Shown: positions 34,332-43,994, counted from the stretch's first letter. The stretch is DNA of 64,000 nucleotides from JBNFVY01 sp049943335 (GCF_049943335.1 NZ_JBNFVY010000003.1:124001-188000); one strand, 5' to 3'. Notes: generated by a model not told the origin, from the letters alone. Made by a program: numbers and translations.

Positions 34332-35708
34332 ATGAAAGTCATCATTTGCGGGGCAGGCCAGGTCGGCTGGCAGATCGCACGGCACCTGTCGGGTGAGAAA
34401 AACGACGTTACGGTGGTCGATAACAACCCCGAACTGGTGCGCCGGGCCACAGACACGCTGGATGTGCAGGGGATTGCCGGGTTCGCGTCCTATCCCGATG
34501 TATTGGACCGGGCCGGCGCGCGCGACGCCGACATGGTGATCGCCGCGACCCACTCGGACGAGGTCAACATGGTCACCTGCCAGGTGGCCCATTCGATTTT
34601 CGCGGTACCGCGCAAGATCGCGCGGTTGCGCTCGCAAAGCTATCTGACGGCGATCTATTCCGACCTTTACCGGCGCGATCACATGCCGATCGACGTCGTG
34701 ATCAGCCCCGAACGTGAGGTAGCCGAAGCGGCGCTGCGCCGCCTTGCCGCCCCGGCCGCTTTCGACACCCAGAGCTTTCTTGGCGGCACCGCGCAGCTGG
34801 TCGGCATTTCGCTGGATGAAAACTGCCCGGTGATCAACACCCCGCTGCGCCAGTTGACCGATCTGTTTTCCACTTTGCGGGCCATCGTTGTGGGGATCCG
34901 GCGTGAAAAGAAACTGTTCGCGCCCGATCCGGGCGATCAGCTTTTCGCAGGGGATCAGGTCTATGTGTTCACCCATTCGCAGGACCTCAACCGCCTGATC
35001 GAGATTTTCGGCAAGACCAGCCGCAAGCAAGAGCGCGTGGTGGTCGTGGGGGGCGGAAACGTCGGTCTGGCTGTGGCCAAGGCCCTGGAAAGCCGGACCG
35101 AACGGGTGCGCGCCAAGGTGATCGAACAGAACCGCGACGTTGCCGAATCCGCCGCCGACACGCTAGAGCGCACGATCGTTTTGCACGGTGACGGGTTGAA
35201 CAGCGAACTGCTGAACGAGGCGGGGATCGACCGCGCCGACGCAATTCTGGCCGTAACGGACGACGACAAGACCAACATTCTGACCGCCGTGCGCGCCAAG
35301 GAAGCGGGCTGCGCGATGGCCATCTGTCTGGTCAACGATCCCACACTGGTTCCGCTGCTGCGCCCGCTGCACATCGATGCCTATATCAACCCGCGCGCCA
35401 CCACTGTGTCGTCGATCCTGCGTCATGTGCGCCATGGGCGCGTGCGCGGGGTCTATTCGGTGGGCGACGCCGAGGCCGAGGTGATCGAAGCGCAGGTTCT
35501 GTCGACCTCGCCCATTGCGGGGCATTCGATCCGCGACATCGATTTTCCCGAAGGCGTTCTGGTCGGCGCGATCATGAAGGGGGAAAAGCTGGTGAAACCC
35601 ACCGGCGAGACGCGGATCGAAGAAGGCGATGTGATTGCGATCTTTGCGATGGCCAGCGACGTGCCCGAGGTCGAGCGCTTGCTCCAGGTCTCGATCGACT
35701 TTTTCTGA
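34332..35708 (+). CDS. trkA: Trk potassium uptake regulatory subunit TrkA
   Basis: The 458-aa cytoplasmic subunit binds NAD(H) and nucleotides and gates TrkH. Two RCK repeats each have a Rossmann start (MKVIICGAGQVGWQIA and VVVVGGGNVGLAVAKAL near residue 235) and a TrkA_C domain (about 145-225 and 370-458). The start follows a CAGGACGGG. Its stop shares one base with the trkH start. The position after ntrYX is common in alphaproteobacteria. Confidence 0.96.
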   Translation: MKVIICGAGQVGWQIARHLSGEKNDVTVVDNNPELVRRATDTLDVQGIAGFASYPDVLDRAGARDADMVIAATHSDEVNMVTCQVAHSIFAVPRKIARLRSQSYLTAIYSDLYRRDHMPIDVVISPEREVAEAALRRLAAPAAFDTQSFLGGTAQLVGISLDENCPVINTPLRQLTDLFSTLRAIVVGIRREKKLFAPDPGDQLFAGDQVYVFTHSQDLNRLIEIFGKTSRKQERVVVVGGGNVGLAVAKALESRTERVRAKVIEQNRDVAESAADTLERTIVLHGDGLNSELLNEAGIDRADAILAVTDDDKTNILTAVRAKEAGCAMAICLVNDPTLVPLLRPLHIDAYINPRATTVSSILRHVRHGRVRGVYSVGDAEAEVIEAQVLSTSPIAGHSIRDIDFPEGVLVGAIMKGEKLVKPTGETRIEEGDVIAIFAMASDVPEVERLLQVSIDFF

Positions 35709-37240
35709 TGCGCCGCCTGCTTCTGGATCTGCCGCTGTTCGTCCTGCTGTTGGCGGTGGCCGCGCTGGCCATGCTGGTGCCGGCCGGGTTCGCCGCCACT
35801 GTGGGCGAACATCAAGAGATGCGGGCGTTCTTTTATTCGGCCGTCTTGCTGGGCACTGTCAGCGGTTTTGCCGCGATCGCAACGCACGGCCGCCCGGTCC
35901 GCCGTCAGGGCCGGACCCATCTGATCACCTTGCTGGCGACTTATCTGGTCATCCCGGTGGTGCTGGCGGTGCCGGTCGTCGAAGCGGTGCGCGACACCAG
36001 TTTCATGAACGCCTGGTTTGAAATGGTTTCGGCCCTGACGACGACGGGGGCCACCGTGTTCGAAGACCCCGAGCGTCTCGGCCGCTCGGTTCATTTGTGG
36101 CGCGCGCTGGTCGGGTGGTTGGGGGGATTTCTGGCCTGGGTCACGGCGATCGCGATCATGGCGCCGCTGAATCTTGGCGGGTTCGAGGTTCTGAACCCCG
36201 CGCCTGTCGGTGGCGGCAACCGGGTGTTTGGCACCACGGCGTCCGCATTGCCCGGCGATACGCCGACCGCTGCCGAGCGGCTGATGCATTTCACCACGCG
36301 CCTTTTGCCGGTCTATACCGGGCTGACGACGGTGCTCTGGGTGGCGCTGACGGTTCTGGGTGAAACGCCGTTCGTGGCCTTTTGTCATGCGATGTCCACC
36401 ATGGCGACATCGGGCATTTCGCCTGTCGGCGGGCTGTCGGGCGCGTCCGGCGTGATTGGCGAAGGGCTGGTGTTCCTGTTTCTTCTTTTTGCCTTGTCGC
36501 GCCAGACCTTTACCACCGATGCGCGCGGCGACGACACCGAAGCATTGCGCACCGATCCCGAATTTCGCCTAGGGCTGCTGATCGTGCTGGTCGTTCCGGT
36601 GCTGATATTCCTGCACCATTGGGTGGGCGTGTTGGATTTGCCCGAAGGGGCCGAACGGCCCGGCGGGCTGGCGGCATTCTGGGGCGGGTTGTTCACCACC
36701 ATGTCGTTCCTGACCACGGCGGGCTTTGAAAGCGACTATTGGGATGCCGCGCAGCTGTGGTCGGGGCTGGAAACGCCCGGTCTGATGCTGCTCGGGCTGT
36801 CCATTTTCGGCGGCGGAGTGGCGACCACGGCGGGGGGCGTGAAACTGCTGCGGGTCTATGCGCTCTATCGTCATGGTCAGCGCGAACTGGACAAGCTGGT
36901 GTTTCCCAATTCGGTCGCCGGTGCGGGTGCGCGCGACCGTCATTTTCGCCGGCAAGGGGCCTATGTGGCTTGGGTCTTTTTCATGTTGTTCGCGATGTCG
37001 ATCGCGATGGTGATGGCCATGCTTGGCTTTTTCCACCTGTCGTTCGAAGAGGTCACCGTGCTGACCGTCGCCGCCCTGTCGACCACCGGGCCGCTGGCAA
37101 GCGTCGCCGCCGACACGCCGCTGTCCTACGCCGCGCTGCCCGCCGGGGCCAAGGCGATCCTGGCCGGAACCATGGTGTTGGGGCGGCTGGAAATGCTGGT
37201 CATCGTGGCGCTGATCAACCCGTTGAACTGGCGGCAATAG
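35708..37240 (+). CDS. trkH: Trk potassium transporter TrkH
   Basis: The 510-aa inner-membrane channel has four repeated membrane-pore-membrane units. Pore-loop selectivity Gly positions are visible in ALTTTGATV, TMATSGISPVGG, FLTTAGFESDYW and ALSTTGPLASVA. It begins MRRLLLDLPLFVLLLAVAAL at the base shared with the trkA stop, so the two are translationally coupled. No internal stop or truncation; length is normal for the family. Confidence 0.95.
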   Translation: MRRLLLDLPLFVLLLAVAALAMLVPAGFAATVGEHQEMRAFFYSAVLLGTVSGFAAIATHGRPVRRQGRTHLITLLATYLVIPVVLAVPVVEAVRDTSFMNAWFEMVSALTTTGATVFEDPERLGRSVHLWRALVGWLGGFLAWVTAIAIMAPLNLGGFEVLNPAPVGGGNRVFGTTASALPGDTPTAAERLMHFTTRLLPVYTGLTTVLWVALTVLGETPFVAFCHAMSTMATSGISPVGGLSGASGVIGEGLVFLFLLFALSRQTFTTDARGDDTEALRTDPEFRLGLLIVLVVPVLIFLHHWVGVLDLPEGAERPGGLAAFWGGLFTTMSFLTTAGFESDYWDAAQLWSGLETPGLMLLGLSIFGGGVATTAGGVKLLRVYALYRHGQRELDKLVFPNSVAGAGARDRHFRRQGAYVAWVFFMLFAMSIAMVMAMLGFFHLSFEEVTVLTVAALSTTGPLASVAADTPLSYAALPAGAKAILAGTMVLGRLEMLVIVALINPLNWRQ

Positions 37241-37388
37241 GTCACTATTACAGCCATTTACCCTAACGGACTGTTTTTTGGGGTGGAATCCTTTGATTCG
37301 CCGCGCCATACTGATCCCTGTCAAATCAAACCCTGCCGCGCGAGAGGCAGACCGCACATAACTGCGCAAAAACATAGGCAACTGAACG

Positions 37389-37622
37389 ATGGCTGGTGAC
37401 AGACAGAATCTGCAAGACGCATTCCTGAACAACGTCCGCAAGGCCAAGGTTCCGGTGACAATTTTTCTCATCAACGGTGTCAAGCTGCAGGGCGTGATCA
37501 CCTGGTTCGACAATTTCTGCGTGCTGCTGCGCCGTGACGGACAATCGCAACTGGTCTACAAACATGCGATTTCGACAATCATGCCATCCCAGCCGATAAG
37601 TCTTTATGAAGGTGACGAGTAA
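37389..37622 (+). CDS. hfq: RNA chaperone Hfq
   Basis: The 77-aa Sm-like hexamer protein pairs small RNAs with messages. Sm1 is QDAFLNNVRKAKVPVTIFLINGVKLQG and Sm2 includes YKHAISTIMPSQPI, the RNA-binding face. Little C-terminal tail follows, as in other alphaproteobacteria. The 148-base gap before it suggests its own promoter. hflX starts three bases later. Its presence is relevant to the small-RNA candidate at 54.1 kb. Confidence 0.98.
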   Translation: MAGDRQNLQDAFLNNVRKAKVPVTIFLINGVKLQGVITWFDNFCVLLRRDGQSQLVYKHAISTIMPSQPISLYEGDE

Positions 37623-37624
37623 CC

Positions 37625-38911
37625 TTGCCCGAGCATGAGGTTCGCAATACGCGGGCCTGGGTCATCCACCCCGACATTCTGAGCAACCCGGATCGCCGCG
37701 CTGCTGAACCGGCGCTGGACGAAGCTGTTGCGCTGGCCGCCGCCATGCCCGAACTTGACGTCGTGGGCAGCGAAGTGGTGCGCCTGTCCAAGGTGCAGCC
37801 GGGCATGCTGTTCGGGTCGGGCAAAGTCGAAGAGATTGCCGCGCGCCTGAGCGCCAACGACATCGAACTGGTGCTGGTGGACGGGCCGGTCAGCCCGGTG
37901 CAGCAGCGCAATCTGGAAAAGGCGTGGAAGGTCAAGCTTCTCGACCGGACCGGATTGATCCTTGAGATTTTTTCCGACCGGGCGCGCACCCGCGAAGGTG
38001 TACTGCAGGTGGAAATGGCGGCGCTGTCCTATCAGCGCACGCGGCTGGTGCGGGCCTGGACCCACCTTGAACGCCAGCGCGGCGGACTGGGGTTTGTCGG
38101 CGGGCCGGGGGAAACCCAGATCGAAGCGGACCGGCGCGCCATCGACGACCAGTTGACCCGGCTGCGCAAGCAACTGGCCAAGGTGGTCAAGACGCGCGAA
38201 TTGCACCGCGCCGCGCGCGCCAAGGTGCCGTTCCCCATCGTCGCGCTGGTGGGCTATACCAACGCCGGAAAATCGACGCTGTTCAATCGGGCCACGGGCG
38301 CCGATGTGATGGCCAAGGATATGCTCTTTGCCACGCTCGATCCCACCATGCGCGCGGTCAAGCTGCCCACGGGCAAGGGCCAGGCCCGCGAGGTGATCCT
38401 GTCGGACACGGTCGGGTTCATTTCCGACCTGCCCACGCAACTGGTCGCCGCCTTCCGCGCCACGCTGGAAGAGGTTCTGTCGGCCGATCTGATCGTGCAT
38501 GTGCGCGACATCAGCCACCCCCAGAGCGCGGAACAGGCCGCCGATGTCGAAACGATTTTGGCGTCTCTCGGGGTGAACAAGGACACGCCACGCCTTGAGG
38601 TCTGGAACAAGATCGACCGGGTGACGCCCGAACAGGCCGACGCCTTGCGCACACAAGCAGACCGCAGCGATGGCATACTTGTCACCTCGGCCTTGACGGG
38701 CGAAGGGCTGGAAGCGGTGTTCGACGCCATATCGGACGCGCTGTCGGACGAAACATTTGACACGGTGCTGGACCTGCCGTTCAGCGCGGGCAAGCAGCGC
38801 GCCTGGCTCTATGATCAGGACTTGGTGACCGGCGAAGAGCAGACCGAAGATGGCTACCGCCTGTCGGTCACGTGGTCGGCGCGGCAGGAAAAACGCTTTC
38901 GCGATCTGTGA
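37625..38911 (+). CDS. hflX: Ribosome-associated GTPase HflX
   Basis: The 428-aa GTPase in other bacteria splits stalled or stressed ribosomes. The N-terminal HflX domain includes FGSGKVEEIAARL and GPGETQIEADRR. G motifs are GYTNAGKSTLFN (G1), DTVGFISDLP (G3) and VWNKIDRV (G4). The start is a TTG nine bases behind AGGTGA at the end of hfq, giving MPEHEVRNTRAW; no upstream ATG fits. hfq-hflX is a conserved pair. Confidence 0.95.
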   Translation: MPEHEVRNTRAWVIHPDILSNPDRRAAEPALDEAVALAAAMPELDVVGSEVVRLSKVQPGMLFGSGKVEEIAARLSANDIELVLVDGPVSPVQQRNLEKAWKVKLLDRTGLILEIFSDRARTREGVLQVEMAALSYQRTRLVRAWTHLERQRGGLGFVGGPGETQIEADRRAIDDQLTRLRKQLAKVVKTRELHRAARAKVPFPIVALVGYTNAGKSTLFNRATGADVMAKDMLFATLDPTMRAVKLPTGKGQAREVILSDTVGFISDLPTQLVAAFRATLEEVLSADLIVHVRDISHPQSAEQAADVETILASLGVNKDTPRLEVWNKIDRVTPEQADALRTQADRSDGILVTSALTGEGLEAVFDAISDALSDETFDTVLDLPFSAGKQRAWLYDQDLVTGEEQTEDGYRLSVTWSARQEKRFRDL

Positions 38912-39296
38912 TCAGCCGGATTTGTCGAAGATCCCGGCGGTCGTGGCGGGCGCGATGGCTATGCCACCGCCCCGCGGGTCAACAGGAAACTTGGCGTTGG
39001 GAAAAGCCGTAGCAGAGGCATCCACGCGGCGAAAACGATCAAGCGGCGAAAACGATCAATCTGCGTGTCGCCGCGCGTATTCCGTTTCGAAAATTCCATG
39101 TCGCAAAACGCATCGAAGTCTTCAAACCCTCGCACCATCGGGCGCCGGGCAGCAATCGTGTCGGTGATGATCCGCCGGGGGTGACGTTTCTGAACCGCCG
39201 GGCAGGCGGCCAGACGATACGCGCGCCCTGCCGGCTGTCGCGATACCGCGCCAGGGCCGGGTCTCAGGGCTTGGTCAGGGCGGGGTCAGGGCGGGG
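38912..39296. other. 385-base region with short tandem repeats, possibly decayed coding sequence
   Basis: No intact gene is convincing here. On the minus strand a protein-like tail (VDASATAFPNAKFPVDPRGG... ending FDKSG, stop near 38921) is in frame with a stretch reading RNTRGDTQIDRFRR, except that a 17-bp tandem duplication shifts the frame between them. This looks like the remains of a gene, but I cannot name the family. Confidence 0.3.
39026..39059. repeat. Perfect 17-bp tandem repeat, two copies
   Basis: GCGGCGAAAACGATCAA is repeated without a gap. Seventeen is not a multiple of three, so if the surrounding minus-strand reading frame was once coding, this duplication broke it. Confidence 0.95.
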
Positions 39297-39305
39297 TCAG
39301 GGCGC
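39273..39305. repeat. 11-bp tandem repeat, three copies, at the 3' end of the acylase gene
   Basis: GGTCAGGGCGG, GGTCAGGGCGG and GGTCAGGGCGC are contiguous, and a degenerate copy precedes them. The stop codon of the penicillin-acylase-like gene (39297-39299, minus strand) lies inside the third copy, so the array spans the coding boundary. Confidence 0.95.
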
Positions 39306-41768
39306 GGGTGTCAATCGGGTCACGCCGACGCCGGCCGCGCGGGCCAGACCGGGATCCAGGCTCATCGGGACATATTCGCCGCGCCGCCACAGCTCGCCCA
39401 GATCGTCATAGTGGCGCGACAGGAAATGGCCCGACTGGCCGGTCGCGGTAACAAAGACCGAACTGTCCGGATCGGCGAAATCATAGATCCCGCGATAGGC
39501 CGCGCCGTGCACATTTTCGTAAGGCTGCGCGCCCATGCCCCGCACCACCCCGCGCATCAGCGTGTTGTCCCCGCCCGACGTGCTCTGACGGATGTTCACG
39601 AACCAGCGCAGCACCGGCACGCGCCCCAGCACCGGGTGGTCGTGGGTGGCCTGATGCAGATCCCCCCACCGCAGGCTTTCCAGAGATCCGCCCATGCGTT
39701 CGTCGATCCACAGCAGCGCGTCATCCAGGGCAAGCCGCGCCATGTCAGGACAATTCTCAATCGCGGCCGATTGCAACACATCGCACCACGCGCTGGCCCC
39801 GTCCACATCGCGAAACACCCGCTCTAGAAAAATCGGTTCGACATGGGTGAAGGCGCGCGCCAGCGGGCCCAGATCGTCCCGGATCAGCCGCTGTTGCAGC
39901 GCGCGCACCCAAACCGAATAAATCACCGGCTCGGGCAGGTGTTCGTTCATTTCCCCGTTCCATTCCGCCAGCATTTCCAGCGCGCGTTGACGGCGCCGTT
40001 CGGGCGTGCCTTCGGGGGCAGGATCGCCAGTGAACCACAACTCGGCCGCGATCAGCGGCAACAGCGCCCGGGCCGACGGCGACACGATGTCCAGCTGGGT
40101 TTCCATAAAGCTTTCGCGGGTGTGAACCTCGCGGTTTTGCATCAGGCGCTGCCACCGCTGGATGCGTTGCGTGTCACCCCAGTGAAAGCTGACATGGTTG
40201 GGAAAGGGACGGTCGATCACCTTGTTGTTCGTGTTGCCCAGAATGCCGCCACGCGGCGCGCGAAACTCGGGGTTCGCGCTATAGGGCAGCGTGCCGTCCC
40301 ACCGGTTTTGCGCAACCCAGCCATACGACGGGATGCGGCCCTGCGACTGGTGGTCGGCTTGCCGGCGGGGCAGGGCGCCGGTCAGTTTCATCGCGATGTC
40401 GTCCTGATCGGCCAGCACAAGGTTGATGGCCGGGGCTACGATGGCGCGCCCGGCCTCGATCCCAGCGTCGATATCGCCTGCCCGCATCAAGGCCATGTAG
40501 CCGTCCAGCGTCGTGTCGCGTTCGGACAGGCCGGTCCAGGCCAGCGATACCACATGGCCGGGCGGGGTGATTGCGGCAATGTTGAACTGGTCGGCGGGCA
40601 GCACCGGGCCGTTGTCGGACCAGCTCATGTCGATGGTAATCGGCGCCGCCTCGCGCATGCGGATGATCGACTGGCGCAATGTCAGCGGGGCAAAGCCGTC
40701 GGGGGTCTGCACCTCGTCCTGGTTGGCGGGGTTCAGCCGTTCCAGGAAGAGGTCCTGCGTGTCCGCGAAAGACGCCGTCATGCCCCAGCCAAAGCCCTGG
40801 CTGCGCCCCACCATGACCGCCGGAATGCCCGGGATCGTGCCGCCGATCACCCCGCCGCTGGGCAGGTCCAGCCGCGCCAGATACCACAGGCCGGGGGCGG
40901 TAAAATCCAGGTGCGGATCGTTGGCCAGCAGGGTTGACCCCGTGGCCGAGCGGCTTGGCGCGGCGGCCCAGGCGTTCGACGCGCCGCTCAGCGGGGCGGC
41001 CGCCAGCGGATAGAGCGGATCTTCGGCCAGGGCCTGTCGCACGGGGACGCCGGGGGCATCGCCGGGCACGATGTCGCGCAGCGCGGCAAATTCGGGCAGG
41101 GCGGCGATGCCGTTGCCGGGCGCATCGGGCATCAGATCCTGCACCCGGTCGGGCACCAAAAGCGCGGTGCGCATCCGCAGCACCTCGTCTTCAAGGTGTC
41201 CGGTCATGCGAAAGGCGATCAGCTTCAGGATGGCCAGCGAATCCGCCGGGGCCCAGGGCGCGATGTCGCTTTTGAATACGAACATTTCGGGGGCGCCGCG
41301 CCCCAGGGCGCCGCGGTTCACCTGTTCCAGCCACGCGTTGACCCCATCGGCATAGGCGCGCAGCGCACGCTGCGTTTCGGGGGCCAGATGCGCCTGGCTG
41401 GCGCGCGCCGCCGGATAGAGCGCCAGCCGCCGCATCAGCTCGTCGCTGCGAAACGTGCGTTCGCCAAACATTTCCGACAAACGGCCCTGCACTGTGCGCC
41501 GCAGCATCATCATTTGCCACAGCCGGTCCTGCGCATGGGCGAATCCCAGCCCGAAATACACGTCCGCCTCGGTGTCGCCAAAGACATGCGGGACGGCCAC
41601 GTTGTCGCGCACGATTTCGACGCGCCCATCCAGCCCGCGCACGCTGTACTGGCCGTCATAATCGGGCAGGGATCGCGCCGCGAGCCAGTAAAACAGCCCC
41701 GCAGCGCCCAATCCCAGCAGGATCAGCGCGGTAAAGAGATTGGCAGCGATACGAAACAGTCGGAGCAT
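39297..41768 (-). CDS. Penicillin acylase family N-terminal-nucleophile hydrolase
   Basis: An 823-aa exported amidase that cleaves amide bonds, typically of acyl-homoserine lactones, beta-lactams or other acylamides. An N-terminal membrane or signal segment (about 6-31) is followed by the alpha chain (about 40-245), a linker and the beta chain. Self-cleavage would expose Ser264 in SGASNAWAAAP, the family's nucleophile, and ANDPHLDF follows as expected. The oxyanion Asn region is in GNTNNKVIDRPF. Substrate is not known; quorum-signal breakdown is a possibility given the LuxR gene at 63 kb. The 3' end lies in a tandem repeat. Confidence 0.92.
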   Translation of the reverse strand: MLRLFRIAANLFTALILLGLGAAGLFYWLAARSLPDYDGQYSVRGLDGRVEIVRDNVAVPHVFGDTEADVYFGLGFAHAQDRLWQMMMLRRTVQGRLSEMFGERTFRSDELMRRLALYPAARASQAHLAPETQRALRAYADGVNAWLEQVNRGALGRGAPEMFVFKSDIAPWAPADSLAILKLIAFRMTGHLEDEVLRMRTALLVPDRVQDLMPDAPGNGIAALPEFAALRDIVPGDAPGVPVRQALAEDPLYPLAAAPLSGASNAWAAAPSRSATGSTLLANDPHLDFTAPGLWYLARLDLPSGGVIGGTIPGIPAVMVGRSQGFGWGMTASFADTQDLFLERLNPANQDEVQTPDGFAPLTLRQSIIRMREAAPITIDMSWSDNGPVLPADQFNIAAITPPGHVVSLAWTGLSERDTTLDGYMALMRAGDIDAGIEAGRAIVAPAINLVLADQDDIAMKLTGALPRRQADHQSQGRIPSYGWVAQNRWDGTLPYSANPEFRAPRGGILGNTNNKVIDRPFPNHVSFHWGDTQRIQRWQRLMQNREVHTRESFMETQLDIVSPSARALLPLIAAELWFTGDPAPEGTPERRRQRALEMLAEWNGEMNEHLPEPVIYSVWVRALQQRLIRDDLGPLARAFTHVEPIFLERVFRDVDGASAWCDVLQSAAIENCPDMARLALDDALLWIDERMGGSLESLRWGDLHQATHDHPVLGRVPVLRWFVNIRQSTSGGDNTLMRGVVRGMGAQPYENVHGAAYRGIYDFADPDSSVFVTATGQSGHFLSRHYDDLGELWRRGEYVPMSLDPGLARAAGVGVTRLTPAP

Positions 41769-41854
41769 TCAGCCGGGCGATGATTGAAGTGGGTGCACGT
41801 GGCAGGTACGAAGGATTGAACCTGTTTAGGACAAAGCCGCAAGAGGGGAAAGCC

Positions 41855-42727
41855 ATGGCGAAAGTTACGTTTCTGGGATTGGGGGTCATGGGCTATCCGA
41901 TGGCCGGGCATCTGGCCGCCGCCGGTCACCAGGTCACGGTGTATAACCGTACCGCCAGCAAGGCCGAACGCTGGTGCGCCGAGCACAAGGGCACGGCCGC
42001 CGCCACCCCGGCCAAAGCCGCCAAAGGCGCGCAAATCGTGTTTGCCTGCGTCGGCAACGACAACGATCTGCGCGCCGTGTGCTGCGGGCCGGACGGCGCG
42101 TTCTCGGCGATGGACGCGGGCGCGATTTTCGTGGATCACACCACCGTGTCGGCCGCCATCACGCGCGAGATGTACGACGATGCCAAAGCCAAGGGGCTGG
42201 GCTTTGTCGATGCGCCGGTGTCCGGTGGGCAGGCAGGCGCCCAAAACGGGGCGCTGTCCGTCATGTGCGGGGGCGATCAGGCCGATTATGACCGCGTCCA
42301 ACCCGTGATCGACGCCTATGCCAAGATCTGCCGCAGAATGGGCGAGGTCGGCGCAGGCCAGACCACCAAGATGTGCAACCAGATCGCCATTGCCGGGCTG
42401 GTCCAGGGCCTGTCCGAGGCCTTGCATTTTGCCCAGCGGGCCGGTGTGGATGGCGCCGCCGTGGTCGAAGTGATTAGCCAGGGCGCAGCGGGCAGCTGGC
42501 AGATGTCAAACCGCTATCAGAGCATGCTGGCGGGCGATTATGAACACGGTTTCGCGGTCGACTGGATGCGCAAGGACCTGAGGATATGCCTGGAGGAAGC
42601 CGACCGGAACGGATCGTCACTGCCGGTCACCGCGCTGGTCGACCAGTTCTACAAGGACGTGCAGAAACTGGGCGGCGGACGGTGGGATACATCGTCATTG
42701 CTGGCGCGTCTGAACGCGATCGGGTGA
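41855..42727 (+). CDS. NAD-dependent 3-hydroxyisobutyrate dehydrogenase family protein
   Basis: A 290-aa beta-hydroxyacid dehydrogenase. The Rossmann motif FLGLGVMGYPMAGHL opens the protein, the substrate loop is DAPVSGGQAGAQNG, and the catalytic Lys is in GQTTKMCNQIAIAG. The C-terminal helical domain follows. Possible substrates include 3-hydroxyisobutyrate, tartronate semialdehyde or succinic semialdehyde. The start MAKVTFLG follows AGAGGGGAAAG. It is divergent from the acylase gene and ends before a hairpin. Confidence 0.92.
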   Translation: MAKVTFLGLGVMGYPMAGHLAAAGHQVTVYNRTASKAERWCAEHKGTAAATPAKAAKGAQIVFACVGNDNDLRAVCCGPDGAFSAMDAGAIFVDHTTVSAAITREMYDDAKAKGLGFVDAPVSGGQAGAQNGALSVMCGGDQADYDRVQPVIDAYAKICRRMGEVGAGQTTKMCNQIAIAGLVQGLSEALHFAQRAGVDGAAVVEVISQGAAGSWQMSNRYQSMLAGDYEHGFAVDWMRKDLRICLEEADRNGSSLPVTALVDQFYKDVQKLGGGRWDTSSLLARLNAIG

Positions 42728-42736
42728 TCCAAAGGA

Positions 42737-42763
42737 AAGGCACGACCCTGCGGGCCGTGCCTT
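42737..42763 (+). terminator. Hairpin after the dehydrogenase gene
   Basis: AAGGCACG and CGTGCCTT pair around an 11-base loop, followed by GCGTGTTTCG. A second GC-rich hairpin (about 42772-42796) comes next. The T run is weak, so this is a probable rather than certain terminator between convergent genes. Confidence 0.5.
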
Positions 42764-42805
42764 GCGTGTTTCGCCGCGCCGCACGCGGCGCGCGGCAGGA
42801 CCCGC

Positions 42806-43369
42806 TCAGGGAATGATGCGGGTGTATTTCGTGCCTTCGATGCTGGCGCCGATGCCAAGGCCCGTCTGACCGAACACAAACGCCAGAACTGGCGACAGGG
42901 TGGTGGTGGTGTCGGCGGACAGGTTTTCGCCCTGGTTCGCGGCGACATATTCCACATCGGCCCCTGCGACCCAACCGGGCGAATTGCGGAATTCGGCCAG
43001 CGCCTGATCGGTCATGAACATCAGCACATGGGCGTATTGCTGGGCCCCGATCTGCAGACCGAAGCTGGCTTGCGTGGTGGAATAGTAATCGACCGGCACG
43101 CCGCCGACCTGCAGCACGCCGCGCCCATAGGCGCCGCCAAACCCCAGCCCCGCCTTGGTAACCAGCGGCATGACCAGCACGCCCGCGGCCTTGTCGGCAA
43201 GATCGCGTGTTTCCGGGTAGTTGCTGTACAGATAGTTCAGCGTCGCATCTGCGCGCGCGTCAATCGTGGCCGCGCCCGAGCTTTGCAGCCCGTTGTCGCA
43301 CGCAGCGGTACCCATCAGGCCGGTCGCGGCCAGACCGGCCAGGAAAAGGCGGCGGGGAAGATATGTCAT
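42806..43369 (-). CDS. SYLF-domain lipoprotein (YSC84-like)
   Basis: A 187-aa exported protein. The signal peptide MTYLPRRLFLAGLAATGLMGTAAC ends in a lipobox-like TAAC, so it is probably a lipoprotein. The SYLF domain follows (LADKAAGVLVMPLVTKAGLGFGGAYGRGVL, and the late FGQTGLGIGASIEGTKYTRI). SYLF domains bind lipids in eukaryotes; the bacterial role is unclear. The start was chosen to begin at the signal peptide, discarding 61 upstream codons that look random. Confidence 0.88.
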   Translation of the reverse strand: MTYLPRRLFLAGLAATGLMGTAACDNGLQSSGAATIDARADATLNYLYSNYPETRDLADKAAGVLVMPLVTKAGLGFGGAYGRGVLQVGGVPVDYYSTTQASFGLQIGAQQYAHVLMFMTDQALAEFRNSPGWVAGADVEYVAANQGENLSADTTTTLSPVLAFVFGQTGLGIGASIEGTKYTRIIP

Positions 43370-43578
43370 GGGAAGCTCTCTTTGTTTGCCTGTAGATGCC
43401 AGTTCGGCCTCATAGCGGGCCAATTGGGGGGCACTATAGCCCGTGCAGGCGCGGCTGTCATCGTTAACCTGAGCGGCTGGCATATGTGCGCTGATGCACA
43501 GCGCGCGCGCTTTATCCCATAATTGCGCGCTGAATTTTGAGCGGCTAGCCATATCCCAACTGACCCAAGGAGACGAAA

Positions 43579-43989
43579 ATGGACACTCTCAAGATTTACG
43601 CCGCGCCGGCAGGGCGCGTTCTTCTGGCCCTGATTTTCCTGATTTCAGGTCTGCAAAAGCTGGGCGATCCGGCCGGCAACGCCGCCTATATCGCAAGCGG
43701 CGGATTGCCCGGATTTCTGGTCTGGCCCACGATTGCCGTCGAACTGATCGGTGCCATTGCGTTGATCGTCGGATATCAGACGCGGCTGGCGGCCCTGGCG
43801 CTGGCCGGGTTCACGCTGCTGGCTGGCGTGCTCTATCACCTGATCCCCGCTGGCGCCGCCGAAGGCATGGCCGCGCAAATGCAGATGATCATGTTCCTGA
43901 AGAACCTGTCGATCACCGGCGGTCTGCTGTTCGTGATCGCCATGGGCGCAGGCCCGGTGTCCATGGAAGGGCGCATGGCCCGCGCCTGA
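43579..43989 (+). CDS. DoxX family membrane protein
   Basis: A 136-aa four-helix inner-membrane protein. The DoxX pattern is seen in GRVLLALIFLISGLQKL, TIAVELIGAIALIVGYQTRLAAL and a third and fourth helix around FKNLSITGGLL-like sequence (LKNLSITGGLLFVIAMG). AAGGAGACG precedes the ATG. The family is linked in some bacteria to redox stress or quinone metabolism. It is divergent from the SYLF gene and convergent with hemB. Confidence 0.92.
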   Translation: MDTLKIYAAPAGRVLLALIFLISGLQKLGDPAGNAAYIASGGLPGFLVWPTIAVELIGAIALIVGYQTRLAALALAGFTLLAGVLYHLIPAGAAEGMAAQMQMIMFLKNLSITGGLLFVIAMGAGPVSMEGRMARA

Positions 43990-43994
43990 GCCCC

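Noticed and set aside
39079..39100. Short minus-strand frame (about 49 codons) starting MEFSKRNTRG
   Set aside because: It has no ribosome site, crosses the 17-bp duplication and changes character after it. More likely part of a decayed gene.
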